From assembly GCA_020055645.1 (NCBI GenBank), contig CM034547.1, forward strand, positions 38,357,909 through 38,421,908: a DNA stretch of 64,000 nucleotides, read 5' to 3'. This DNA comes from Tomocerus qinae. Taxonomy: Eukaryota; Arthropoda; Collembola; Entomobryomorpha; Tomoceridae. The notes beneath the pieces are model-generated. The model worked only from the letters and a program-made list of their open reading frames with translations, did no database searches and had not been told where the DNA came from. Position 1 is the first letter of the stretch; every line of letters starts with the position of its first letter. A program made the translations under genes and the position numbers. Of the stretch, positions 25,301 to 36,791 are shown one piece after another.

Positions 25301-28300
25301 AATACATTGGAAAAATTGAGAACTGGAATGTATCTGTATGAAGTCTCCTTGATTTATGGATAATGAAGTATAACAAATCTCTTCCTTGTCTAAACTTTAG
25401 TGTAGTACTCTCAGACATTTTAAACTTTATGGACATTTGGTAGAGATATACTGGTACAGAGTTGTCTACTGACTGGCAACTCCGAAATTTTCGTCAGACA
25501 GATCTTCGGTAGGGTGGTACTTTGTGAGTGAATACCTAAATATGTCGAGTTTGCACGTAAGTTCTGAGTTTATTGGGAGTGACAGGGAAGACGACAAAGG
25601 TTAATGGACTTCCTTTCCAAATTAGTACTCAAATCATGACGCGAGACTAAGTAAGACATGGCTACTCTCAAAATAGAACACTTTGAAATGTTAAACCTTG
25701 TAAAGTTCACAACAGAAGCAATAAATTCCAGCTGTATATTTATTGTTTCACATTATATTTAAAATGGTACTATTTGTCAGAATTACAGAACTGAAATGTA
25801 CTCTTTTAGGATGGCTTTTACTGTGCGTGCTAAAGCTATGCTGTATTACACTTTTTATTACATTTGTACCAAAATAGGAGTATAGTCATGGCTTAGTAAA
25901 AGCTTTAGCTAAATGATAGCACAAGTCACAAGGCAAGTCTAGCAACTGTTGAGTCAATTGTATTTCAGAGCTTTTTTGCATTGCAATTTTTAGTACTGCG
26001 ACATTTCTATGTCTGGCTATCTCGGAATATCTTCAATTCAAACATTTTCCTACCCATCTCACAATTCAAATCTATGTTATTAATAGCAAGTATAGTAGAC
26101 GATCCCAAATTATGCATGTTTGCTAAACAACAGGCATGTTATCTTTGTTTACCATGTAGTAAAGGTCCTCATTAATAAATCATAGGACGTGACAACATTA
26201 ACTGCGTATTAGAGAAGTATAAGGAAAAAAGTTGATGAAATGGATATAATGAAAAAAATGCATTTTTTTGGAAGAAATTCTGCTATTCATATGAAACGCA
26301 ACTACTAAACATAGTACATGTGACATAGGAGGATTTTTGTAGTAGGTATAACAGGTAAGTACATCCTGGTATAAGGACACTTGCTTGCTGCTCCCCCAAA
26401 CGACCTTGCTACGATATCAAAGACTATCGAACTTTTCAAGTAGGTATTCTATATTCAAATGTTGGCCATGAAAGTTTATCTTACAGATTAAGTTCTCCAA
26501 ATGAAGCTATTGTTGATAAAATAGTAGCTCTGAAATTTTTGAAATACACTTATACTCTCCTTAGAAGTTGAGATAACAATTCTTTTTGTGCTCTGTGGTT
26601 TTAAGATGGTCTAAGGAAAAATGACTCAAGAATTATCCATCTTAAGCTGAATGAATATAAGAAGAAATGTAGGTTTACTGGTATCTATGAAGTATTATAA
26701 CATTGTATTACCATATACTACGCTTTATACTACGAATCCTAGACAATATAACACTAGTAGTGTATTTTAAATGAGAAGTAGTAGCAATTGAGCTATATGG
26801 ACGCATTTCACATTCTCAGTTGTAAAAGTTTTACGCAAAAGAAAAGGAACGGTAACGAGATGAAAATGTCTTATAATACGTAACTATCGAGGTATTAGGG
26901 TACTAAAATCTCATTTGCAATTCTATGGCTCGTGTTCCAGTTTCGACCCTGATAAATAGTATGCAACGAGCTTTGAGTTTTGAGTTGATCACCGTTGTAA
27001 CTTTCAGACATTTCGGGTGGGAGCCAATTTGTAACCCTCCTCGCTAATGCTTCATACATTTTCGGGAACGATGAAAGAGTTATATATTATTTAAACTGTA
27101 TTATAGCCGTTTATTATAGAACTTGCATTCGTGACTGTAATAAAGTCAGCATAATTATGTCAATGTTTCACACTGGTCCACTGTGGACTGTAGACTATTT
27201 TTCACTTAAGAATGGCAAACGATGCGTTCTTTTTTTTAATTATGTTTTTCCTACGTAATTCCTACAAATAAAATGTGCCCGAACTAGGTCTATGTATCCT
27301 ACTATACTCGTCGGATAAATTCCCGTGGGAAAATAAGACAGAGATCAGGGAGTCTCCGGGAGAGAACAGATGAGATGAGACGAGAGTTTCACTTTAATGA
27401 GATCAAGATATTGCAGGATTTGACCCAAGTGTAAGGACGTACAGAAGATTGTGCAGGGAAATGACGTGAGAAATAGGAATGGCAGTTAAATAATAAATGC
27501 TTTGTCTCCGTTAATTCAATCATGTCTTCAATCTGTAGTCTCAGAATTGCACGTCCTAGTATGATATTGCAAGGGAAACTGTCATTATCTATTTATTCTT
27601 CTGCTTATATAATGCATGTGCTCTATAAATTTCGAAAGTACCCAACCAACACTTGAAATTACCCTCTTTGTGTTCGCATCTTTTCTTGCTTTTGAATTGC
27701 TTCTTGAGACCATGGCTGTATCCATAGTATGGTACAATTTGTACGATTTGTTGCTTTAAATATACTTTTATCTTGTGCAATGTAATGTTATAGTAGTATC
27801 TACAAGCTCAGTGGAGGAATAATGGCAATAATAGCAAGACTAACCCAACAAATCTTTTGTATAGGAGGCTCAGAGACTTTTTAGAATGTTATATCACACT
27901 ACAATTGTCGGAGGGGCAGAATTCTCGATAATAATAATAATATATTATGAACGTCCAAGTGTTTGAACTTACCTATCTGATATTTTAATATCGTTTTGTT
28001 TCAGATTCCCCTTGGTGCTACAAGGACACAAAATGTGGTGAGTATTTGTTACGAATTAGACAATTACAATTATAATTGTCTAATTATAATTTATATTTTA
28101 GTTATAATTATATTTGTACAAACAGTTTCTTATGTAAGCTTGAAATTGTGAATATTTAGAACCCGCTAAATGGACTGGGAAGTGCCATACAGGGAAATCT
28201 CAGTCTCCAATAGATATCAATCCAACCAATTCAATCAGAGGGAGAAGTACAAGAAGAATGAGATTTAACAAGGAGTACATGGAAGCTCATGAAAAGTTTA

Positions 28301-29582
28301 TTGTCAAAAACAACGGCCATACACGTAGATCCTATTTTGATTGACAATCTAATAAAAGAAAAGCTTATATAATAAGAGTAAAAACTTATAAAATGTGCAA
28401 TGGTTTAAATTAAAAGTTCTTGTCAATTTTAGTGCAAGTTGCATTGAAAGAAGATTTATCCTCACCATTGATGATGGACGGAGATGGCATACGAGGATCT
28501 TATGTGTTCGCACAAATGCATTTCCATTGGGGATCTAAAAATGATGTTGGTTCAGAGCACACTGTCGGAGGGGAAGCGTAAGTTCAGCTTTTATAATATC
28601 CAGATTAATGTAAGCATTCCTACATAAAATTGGATGGGATATTTTAACATTTTGGACATTTTTTGTAAAGTTTCACAGCAGAATTACATTTAGTACATTA
28701 CCACCAGAGATACGACAGTTTGACAGCTGCTGTTCAAGATAACAATCCAAGAGCTCTGACCGTTTTAGGTATTTTTCTCCAGGTAAATTATTTTTTCTCG
28801 TGCTTCTGCAATCAGACAGAACTAAGCTTAATGAAGTTATTGGATTTAAAATGATTTCATGTTGATATTTGTTAGATTACCAAGGAGGACAATCCAGCAT
28901 TAAAGTCAATTGTCGAGGCTATGAAAAGGGTTCCGAATGTTTCAGATAATGTAAATGTCCAATTGCCAATGAATGTCAGTGCATTTCTTCCAAAAGACTT
29001 GGGTCTTTTCCGCTATGAAGGTTCGTTGACTACTCCAGGTTGCTCCGAAGTCGTTCTCTGGAATGTTTTCCGTCATCCTATTGGAATTTCTCAGGCTCAG
29101 GTACCCCTTCAAATACACTAATGATTCCTATGTACACCTTTCAGTTATCAGTCTTTCTATAATGTGTGTCTTCTGTTGTGTGATTTGAACAGATTGATGC
29201 ATTCCGAAGTATGAAAGATAGTCATGACCACGAATTGGTGGACAACTATCGGCCGACACAACTTACAAATAACCGAAGAGTATTTGAATACGAACACGAG
29301 AGGTTTGAGATTAAGCCTGGTGCTAATGAGATCGATGACCATAAGCCCTTGGACGAAGGAATGGAAGATGGGCACGATGCTGGACACGGCTCTCCTCCAG
29401 GCAGCCAAAACACAACTTCAAAGGCGAGCCCGCATCCCAAAGGGGGACATAGCAGTGCATTTAAACTCAAGGCTGGAGCGGCGGCTTTCTTTTCCTTCCT
29501 TTTCACTTCATTTACTTACCTGTCCATGTTCTTAGAGTGCTTCCTCACCAGTTTATTCCCTGCGGTTACTAATTACGTATAA
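16319..29582 (+). CDS. Secreted, probably GPI-anchored alpha carbonic anhydrase
   Basis: Interconverts CO2 and bicarbonate outside the cell or at its surface. Coding exons are 16319-16379, 28005-28037, 28160-28324, 28433-28577, 28671-28782, 28876-29100 and 29193-29582, giving 376 residues; untranslated sequence begins at 16148. A signal peptide (residues 1-19) is followed by KSQSPIDI, the NNGHT proton-shuttle His85, the zinc ligands His116 and His118 (MHFHWG) and His141 (ELHLVH), and SLTTPGC with gate-keeper Thr224. Cysteines before SQSPIDI and in TTPGC match the disulfide of extracellular members. A polar linker leads to a hydrophobic C-terminus, as in GPI-anchored CA IV types. The enzyme looks active. 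Exon 2 is only 33 nt. The first intron after the start codon is 11.6 kb and contains a chemoreceptor gene on the opposite strand. Confidence 0.92.
16380..20154. other. Left part of the long carbonic anhydrase intron
   Basis: This is intronic DNA between the signal-peptide exon and the nested elements. Short frames occur (for example 17338-17592, 84 codons), but none has a domain, a good start or splice partners, so I treat them as chance. I recognise no RNA gene. Confidence 0.55.
20155..20379. mobile_element. Non-autonomous hAT-like DNA transposon, 225 bp
   Basis: The element is bounded by a perfect 8-bp direct repeat, TCCTGGCC, at 20147-20154 and 20380-20387. Its ends are inverted: CAAGGACGTATTTAG on the left, against CAAGCACGTATGCAG read inward from the right (12 of 15 match). 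CA...TG termini and 8-bp target duplications are typical of the hAT superfamily. The inside has a long C run near 20193 and no coding capacity, so it would need transposase from elsewhere. It sits in the long intron of the carbonic anhydrase gene. Matches to its left end occur at 1196 and 9408, so the family is dispersed. Confidence 0.8.
21251..22611 (-). CDS. Seven-transmembrane chemoreceptor (insect gustatory/odorant receptor superfamily)
   Basis: Probably a ligand-gated receptor in the membrane of chemosensory neurons. Exons 22245-22611 and 21251-22074 (minus strand, phase-1 intron of 170 bp) give 396 residues, the usual length for this superfamily. About seven hydrophobic segments are visible: two in the first exon (roughly residues 45-70 and 80-105), the rest in the second. 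The last one follows TYNRFMAFLVE, which resembles the conserved TY motif before the final helix of gustatory receptors. I used the first ATG, at 22611. The second exon has a TTG that could be mistaken for a start, but the frame continues upstream to a good acceptor. The gene lies inside an intron of the carbonic anhydrase gene, on the opposite strand. Subfamily and ligand cannot be told. Confidence 0.75.
22612..28004. other. Right part of the long carbonic anhydrase intron
   Basis: This stretch runs from the start of the chemoreceptor gene to the second coding exon of carbonic anhydrase, and probably includes the chemoreceptor's promoter in its first few hundred bases. I see no further gene. 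A 20-bp perfect palindrome, TACATATAATATTATATGTA, lies at 24469-24488 and may be a chance product of AT-rich DNA. Confidence 0.55.
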
Positions 29583-31901
29583 ACGCATTTTTCGTCTTTG
29601 TGCGCTCTGATAGGGCATCTAGTGCATTTACATTACCATACAGATTATATTAATTATATTTAATTGATAAGTCGTTGTTTTTAGTACGATAGTTGACTAT
29701 AATATCCGCCATGCTAGGTCATAACTCTACATAAATAATAAGCAAAACAAATCATTATTGCACACTAACAATTTACATACTTACACAACTTTAATAACTT
29801 ACCTCTTCATATTAAAAAACCTGTCTGTGTCTACAAAAAATTCTCCTATCGTGTTCTACCGAAGTATTTTAAAATTGTAATAAGGATTAGATTTAGTATA
29901 TAGCGTTCTAAACGCGTAGTGTAACGTTTTAATTACCGGGATGTCTTTTATATAGCAAATACCAAAGAGATACTTACCAATTACCAACATAAACTTTTAA
30001 ATTCTCAAAATAGTTATAAAAATGAAAAGTTAGGTAATAGAAAATGAAATTCTGTAAAAAGCCAAAGCAACTTTCTTTTTGCTATTTCTACCGTGAATTT
30101 ATGGAAGGATCTATGATTTTCGAAAGTTTTATAGCTATGTTGTGTAGGACACTTCTAATGCATTGATTTTCCTTCTTCTCATCATGCCTCGTGAACTCGA
30201 TTAATGTTGCAAAAACTGTACCAGAAAACAACAGACCAGTATGTGAAGAAAATCTAATCTCATTCTCCCCTATTGATTCACGTTAAAGAAACTTATACAT
30301 TTTCAAACCAATTTCTTCCATAGAACTTTAACAATTTTACCATGTTCTTACTCCTACTATAACTTCTTTATCTTTACATACAATATTATACTATTTATTT
30401 ATACCAAACTAGACTGGACTAGACAGACTGGGAAGCCAAGGCTTTTTACGAGAAGTAAATAAATTAGACTTATAGAATTCTGGTAGCTAGCAGGCCTTCA
30501 AGATTTACCAAAATAAAAAGTGCTTCAGTACGCAAAACAGAATTAAATCATTATTAGACATCAAAGAAAAATCTGGATTCAAAAGGACGTTTCTGATGAC
30601 TAAGTTATTCAGATCGCGCTCAATCAATAAACTAGATTCACCTTGCAATGTAGTCATCAGAATCGTCATTTAATGAATGAAAGTACCTAATATTAACGCA
30701 TAAACCTATATAGTATAATAAGTACTACAACTACTTCGGTAGAAAAGTGTATCTTTTTGAGTATTTGACTAAGTTTGAGCTGGTAACTTTTATTTTGTCT
30801 TATAGCTGCTACTTTTCTTCTGTGGTTTGAGCCATAAAATATACTAATTATTTATTAAATGACAGTATAATTAAATGTATGCCCTATAGAATTGGGTTTG
30901 TGCTAATGTAATGTACAATTCTGAGGGATTTGAGAAGTATATAGGTGAGATGTATTTTAGAATGTAGATTTACTTAATGCGTGATTGAATCACAATTAAC
31001 AATTCTAATGATTTGTGTGATTTTCCACTCTGGCTTCCATTATCTATCATTTCATAAACATTAAGCATGATAAATCGCAAAAGCACACAAAATGCAGTGG
31101 ATCTGTACTATTAACTATTTGGTAGTAACTAAATGCATGCGATTCACGAAATGACAACTAAAAGCCCAAACGCTGACAAAATAATAATGCCATATTAATC
31201 TATAAGTTGCTAATTTATATGTGGGTAGAATACAGAGTGACATTGAAAAGATAAATGGTAGATAGTAATATAGTGCCTATTTAATTGAGTAAGTGTCTTC
31301 ATTTTGCTGTTCGTAATAATAGTATAGACTGTTGCTGTTTAAAAAGCACAGGTCTTGCAACTGAGTGTGCTAATGAAACGTGAATTGAAAAAATATAGCT
31401 TGCGACAAGTCATAAATGATGTATACCAGAGGTGCAGGTACCTCGCCTAAATGTTAATAGTATAAGTTATCTAACTTTCAAAATTGTAATGTCAAGATAA
31501 TGACTGTATTTCCCAAGTCGTATGTAGAATATCAAGAACTTTTATTGAATTGAAAATGTATACACTATTGAGCGATATGAGATGTACGATGTACGGGTAT
31601 GTTTAGGGTACCTACCTGTGTCTATTGAAATCGAAAATAGTTATACATTTAAATACCTGTATAAATCTAATTGTTTTTATGGTAGAAACAAAAACTTGAT
31701 TGAGTGAACTTTAGAAGGATGAAATGATGCTAAATAATACAGCTATGCATATGTACGCACTGCTATATATTTAGTGTCAACGTTTGATCCATTAATATTT
31801 TTCCTATTCATGTTTAGTCTTTTTAGTCTAGTCAGTTGGATACGATTAGTAGTAACAGTAAATGTGTACGAATTGTGTGTAAATTGTAAAACTGAAATAA
31901 A
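29583..31901 (+). other. Likely long 3' untranslated region of carbonic anhydrase, or intergenic DNA
   Basis: There is no coding frame of note between the carbonic anhydrase stop codon and the minus-strand gene that ends at 32314. A canonical AATAAA lies at 31896-31901 and could end a 3' untranslated region of about 2.3 kb. Weaker A-rich signals occur earlier, so the true end may be nearer. This is inferred from signals only. Confidence 0.35.
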
Positions 31902-32313
31902 ATGTTGGAAAATCCCTAGTAAATTCGTTTTTTAATCTATAAATTCATGTTTATAAATCCCTGTCAAGTGTCATTTCGGGGAAAATGGAGACGTTCATTG
32001 TAGTATACACGATAGCCATGTAAGATGATAGAAAAAGCTTTTGCTTTGCTGTAATGTAAACTAATGTATCTATATGGCCCATATAAATACAATATGGGTA
32101 TCATAATATATGGATGTGATATGCAAAAATAGCTAAAATTTTAATTAGGGGGCCGATACAGATTATTACATTTACATACTGCGCCTCATTAATAATGTGA
32201 CCATTAAGATAAACGGTAAAAAAGATTCTTGAAGATGCATCATTCTGAAATATTTATACGATAATCTAACAGGTTTCTACGGATTTGAGTTGAGATGTTA
32301 GTGCCGCAAAAGA

Positions 32314-34789
32314 CTACTCAGCGTCTGAAGGTTCATCTAAATCAGCACCAGACAGTCCTTCAATCATATTAACATTTGGTCTCTGTAGTGATCCCGGGGG
32401 TAGAGTTTCCTCTTTGGTGGCTTCAGCTTCGCGACCGGGGTCCTTGGGAGGAGTTTCAGGTTTGCGATCAGCTGCTTTAGGTGAGCTTGCTCTTCGGGGC
32501 GAGCTCTCTTTTCTGTCCTTATCAACGATAGATATTGACGATGCACTAATGTTGAGTGAGGACTCTCTCGAAGACAATTCACTCTCACCCGCATCCGCTT
32601 TCACTGCTAATTTCAGTTTTTCTAAAATACTCTCTTTCAGTTGCTCATATGTTAAACGGCCTGAAGTCATCAACTTTTCATCCTCATTGTTGTCTTCCTC
32701 ACTTAAAACGCAAAAATATACATTTATATATTTCATCAACAAGAAAGAAAACCGAGGTTGACTTTTCATACTTGTTATCACTCACCCAGCATCCATACGC
32801 CCAGTCATAAGAACTTTTGGTTTGTACGGACCACCGCCAGCTTTTGGCTTGTCGGATGAACCTCCAGAGTAACCACCAGTTTGCTGTTTCGAAGGCAAAG
32901 GTTTCCCCTCCTTTTCCACATGTTTTCTCAAAGTCAAGATATTTTTCTCTCTAATCAACTCGGTAAGGGTCTTTTCAATTACACTCATGCATGATCTGAC
33001 ATTTAGGACATTCATGCCTTCGCTGTTACCTGCAAATAAATAATATTTGATGATAATGTGGATCTTATTTTCTGTGACGTTAAACAAATTTGCTATCAAT
33101 AACAACTACCTAAGAGTCTGATAATTGGCGCATGGTCGCAGCGAAGCTGATAAAACAGTTTCTCAAATTCATATACATCTTCATTTAATGCGTCACTCCT
33201 TTTAAACATTTCTATTTCCATTGAATGTAGAGTATCCTGAATATCTATCAATCCTTCTTCCCCTTGCATTAACCCTTCTTTTTGATTGGCTGTTCTTACT
33301 TTTGAACTTTCGGCAAGATCTGTGATGTCTTGTTTTATAACATCAATTGTGTCGCGAATTACTTCAATCTAAATTGGTGACAAAACATATTATTACCGTT
33401 TTATTTATTTAAGCTTAGTTTCTAGTTCATTCTGATCACAGTATAGGCAGCCTGTATAGTAGGCCCTTACTTCGTTATTAATGTCACTGATGTATTTAAA
33501 ATTAGTAAAATTCCTTAGATCCTTGTCCATATACTCATGGCACAAAGACTCCACATCTTTAGATACTCCCAAAGATATAATGGCCTTGAAACTCCTTTTA
33601 TATTTTACTAAAATATAATCTAATAGCTTCTCTTGTTCCCTTTGATGTCGATCTGTTGGGAAACGGATTATTTTGTATTTTAATCTCATCAGCAGTAATA
33701 ATAATAGTGCATATCACTAAAAAATTATCCTAATATTTCAAATCAAATAATTATTGTGTAGGCTAGTGGACCAAAATCTCACTTTCCCTTTCAGCATCTT
33801 TTTCAATGACATTTCTGTCCTGATATTTGGTAGACATGAACCTATGCTGCTTTTCATCATCATGAAGAACTCGTTGCCACTCTTTCAACTCTAAGACATG
33901 TTGTCGTGACTCTTTGTCGTCTCTCTCTCGCAATATTCTAATTTTGCCAGCGTACTCATCCCTGATAAATCAAAAACTTCTTGTGATGTAAAATGGAGCA
34001 ATTAACCTTCAGCACTATGGAAAAACTTATGTACAAATTCTCACCTGGCCTCATATATTTGAGTAGCAATATCCACAATGTCCATCATTTTCTTCTTCAT
34101 TCTAGCAACACAGTGTTTAATATACAAAGATCTTTTATGGTATCTCCCTCTTTCCATTAAAATCGTATTTATATCATTACGAAGGAAAACATTTTCAGAA
34201 ACCAGCGTATCAAATCGTGTTGTCATCTGTGAAACATTTGAATAATTACTGATAAAGTAAAGAAATTTTAAAAGGTCAAAAGAGGATGTACTTGATAGAG
34301 ACGATTTTCGAGAGTGCGGAGACGCTTAGTAGCCATTGCCGGAGTCAACGACAAGCCAAAGAGACTCTGAATTTTGAGGTTTTGTTGTACTACTCTTTGC
34401 ATGATTTTATCCACTTGATCTTCCATTTCTTCAATAGTCTCAATACTAGATTTGATTTTACCCTGATGCTCTTCAAACGTCTGTACCAAACCGGTGATGT
34501 ATTTCCTACTATAAGCATCATCTTTTTGGTTCTGCATACAGGCAGCATTTTTGTAATCTGTTTCCAGATCTTCCTTTTCTGCGTACAGAAATTTCATCAC
34601 TCGCTGTTGACGAGAGATAGTCGTCCCTGCCTCCTCTGCAGCTGCACGTTGGGTCCCATGCATAAGCCGGTATTGTCGTTGTAGCTTTAGCAGTTCTGTC
34701 CTAGCCATTTGGTTGTAGTCAACATCTTCAGGATCCTCCTCTTTCTCCTTTTTCTGTTCTTTCGCCCGTTTCTTATGCGTCTTCCCCAT
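32314..34789 (-). CDS. ODAD1: Outer dynein arm docking complex coiled-coil protein (ODAD1/CCDC63 family)
   Basis: A docking-complex subunit that anchors outer dynein arms to axonemal doublet microtubules. Seven exons on the minus strand (34292-34789, 34045-34226, 33783-33961, 33471-33652, 33110-33368, 32786-33029, 32314-32701) give 643 residues. A basic start (MGKTHKKRAKEQKK) precedes long coiled coils over about residues 25-480. Family-like blocks include LRTLENRLYQ/VTTRFDTLVSEN at the first splice junction and FKYISDINNE near residue 345. The C-terminal 150 residues are polar and Ser/Pro-rich. Length fits human ODAD1 (670) and CCDC63 (563), and I cannot say which paralogue is closer. The promoter is shared head-to-head with the carbonic anhydrase-related gene. 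Two other dynein-arm genes lie within 15 kb. Confidence 0.85.
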
Positions 34790-35347
34790 TTTGGTTACAA
34801 CTGACTACTCAATGTCTTTTATGCTGATTTCACTACCTACATTCAGTTGTAAAACTAATTTTTAATTAAAAATACGCAACAGAGGCTACGGCATAATTTA
34901 TTCAGACAAGATTGCTTATTGTACTTCATTCAATGTATTCTATTATACTACAATCAAACTGAAACATACATTTACTTTATTTTTATACCAAGATGCGTTG
35001 CTTGGGCCTGGGACTAAACTTCGGGGTTACCTTGGTTTTCCCTTTTCTGTGGTCCATTATAATTTTCCTTGGTTTACATCGCTACTACCAAGGTTTATTA
35101 AAACCATAGCAGCCGCGCCACATGGTTTTAGAAAATGGTTATGGTTTTAATAAACCTTGGCTACTACAATATGTGACCAAATGTGACGATATCTTACCAA
35201 CCTCGACAAGGCTGATCTAATAGGCACATAAAAGTAGCCATGGTAAAGTTATATAGGAATTTGAAGAGGACAATTTGGAAGAGTCTTTGGCTCCCTTGGA
35301 GTTCCTCAATGTGCAAAATAGACCGATCATCATGAATAAGCGACAGA
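34790..35347. promoter_or_regulatory. Divergent promoter region between ODAD1 and the CA-related gene
   Basis: The 558 bp separate two start codons that point away from each other, so the promoters of both genes must lie here or in unseen 5' exons. The tiny transposon at 35089-35159 sits in the middle and can form a strong hairpin. I do not identify a TATA box or initiator with confidence. Confidence 0.5.
35089..35159. mobile_element. 71-bp MITE, hAT-like, with 20-bp perfect terminal inverted repeats
   Basis: The left arm at 35089-35108 (CAAGGTTTATTAAAACCATA) is the exact reverse complement of the right arm at 35140-35159, around a 31-bp centre. The element is flanked by a perfect 8-bp direct repeat, GCTACTAC, at 35081-35088 and 35160-35167. 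CA...TG ends with 8-bp duplications point to hAT. At 71 bp it is close to the smallest size for a mobile element. It lies about 300 bp from the ODAD1 start and 190 bp from the CA-related start. Confidence 0.85.
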
Positions 35348-36656
35348 ATGAGGATTTTACCACTAATGTTGAACTTACAGCTAAACTACCCATTCGTCTC
35401 CTACTTTGTCTCGTTTACAATAGTTTCCATTATAGTACCAAATTTTTCTGTAGTGGGTCTTGAAAAAGGGTCGAAATCGATGCGCTGCACTAAAGACACG
35501 ATGAAATACCCCGTTGTCAATGTCAATGCAGACTCCAGTGGACAATATTCAGGAGTTGGAGGAAACCCTCCAAAATTTTCTGTTGAAGGAAAAAATACTC
35601 TTTTGCGGCTTAACAAATACTATGGAGTCAAACGAGATCGGTTTTATGCAAAAAACAACGGAGAAATAAGTAAGGAGACAACCTTAAAGACTGTAATTAT
35701 AACAATAATGAAGAGTATTTTACTTCGATATTTACTCTCTAGTGGCTATACAATTCGAAGAATCAGAACCAACTTCTGAAGCGACAATACGAGGAGAGAA
35801 GTGGGATGATGAGTATGTTTTGTCAAAAGGAATGCTCTTTTGGGGGACAAAAGACGGTCAAGGGTCTCAACATATGATAAATTCACAAAGCTACTCCTTA
35901 GAACTTCAACTGATTCATTTTTCTAAAAAACTCAAAAATCTTGAATCTGCAGCTAAGAAAAAAGCTGGAATTTTAGTCACCTGTGTCCTATTTGAGGTGA
36001 TCTCATTAACAATAAATCTTTAATAAATTATGCCGATCAGTCCATGTTATGAACCTTGTAAATGGATTTTCAGTCAGTAGGAAAAGCTAATATAGATGTC
36101 CAGCCATTGGCAAGAGCAGCATTGTCAACTACGTTTCCTAACGAAAAGCAGAAGCAAGTTCATGGGCCACTTGACTTAAAACGACTTTTTCCAAATGATC
36201 CTATGTACTTCCAGTACGTTGCTCCAACTAAATTTCTCCCTTGTTCTAACGATGCAACCTGGATTGTATTTCGTAGGCCTTTAACTGTATCAGCGTTTCA
36301 GGTAAACTTGTAACATTACATCTGAAAACATTTTGTTAATCATACAATTTACAAAGAAATAATAGTTGGACCTCGTAAATTCTAATGAGTTGACATGAAC
36401 ATATTAGTTAACATACTTCCGAGGAATGAGAGACAACAATGATACGATAGCTGGTACAATATTTGACAGAAATGCTAACGATTCAACAAAGGTGGAAAAC
36501 CAAAATACTTTTGCATCAAGTAAACTAACTCAGTTGGTTGTTAAACCTGTAATTGTTCTCAGCTCAGGTAGAAGAGCTTACGGCTTGAGTGGGTTTGAAA
36601 TAATTTTACAGTTACATGTCTTCATGATGTATATAACAAAAATATTGGTTTACTAG
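35348..36656 (+). CDS. Carbonic anhydrase-related protein without zinc ligands
   Basis: A secreted alpha carbonic anhydrase fold that cannot be a normal enzyme. Exons 35348-35669, 35743-35996, 36074-36301 and 36408-36656 give 350 residues. Against the active gene at 16319 the core aligns without gaps (DEYVLSKGMLFWGTKDGQG against GSYVFAQMHFHWGSKNDVG). The three ligand histidines become Met138, Phe140 and Gln163; the Glu of GSEH is Gln150; the shuttle His is Glu; SLTTP reads PTKFL, so the gate Thr is lost too. The fold markers Trp141, His166, the FLPCS cysteine and its partner in RCTKD remain. The N-terminus is hydrophobic (signal peptide or anchor), and the C-terminus ends in a hydrophobic stretch. 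Intact frames and splice sites argue against a pseudogene. Its role is unknown; vertebrate CARPs act by binding proteins. An AATAAA lies at 36715. Confidence 0.88.
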
Positions 36657-36791
36657 TTAAAGAGTATTTTTCACAAATTTCCATTCCTGTACTGACTAGT
36701 ATGTACAATTAAGAAATAAATTATATGATTATCTTTTTCAAATGAATACATTTTAGTCTGTAACAAAAACCTAAACTAAACCTTACATATA

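Noticed and set aside
29246-29506. Minus-strand frame opposite the last carbonic anhydrase exon
   Set aside because: It is a shadow of the real coding strand; the plus strand has a phase-consistent exon with the family C-terminus.
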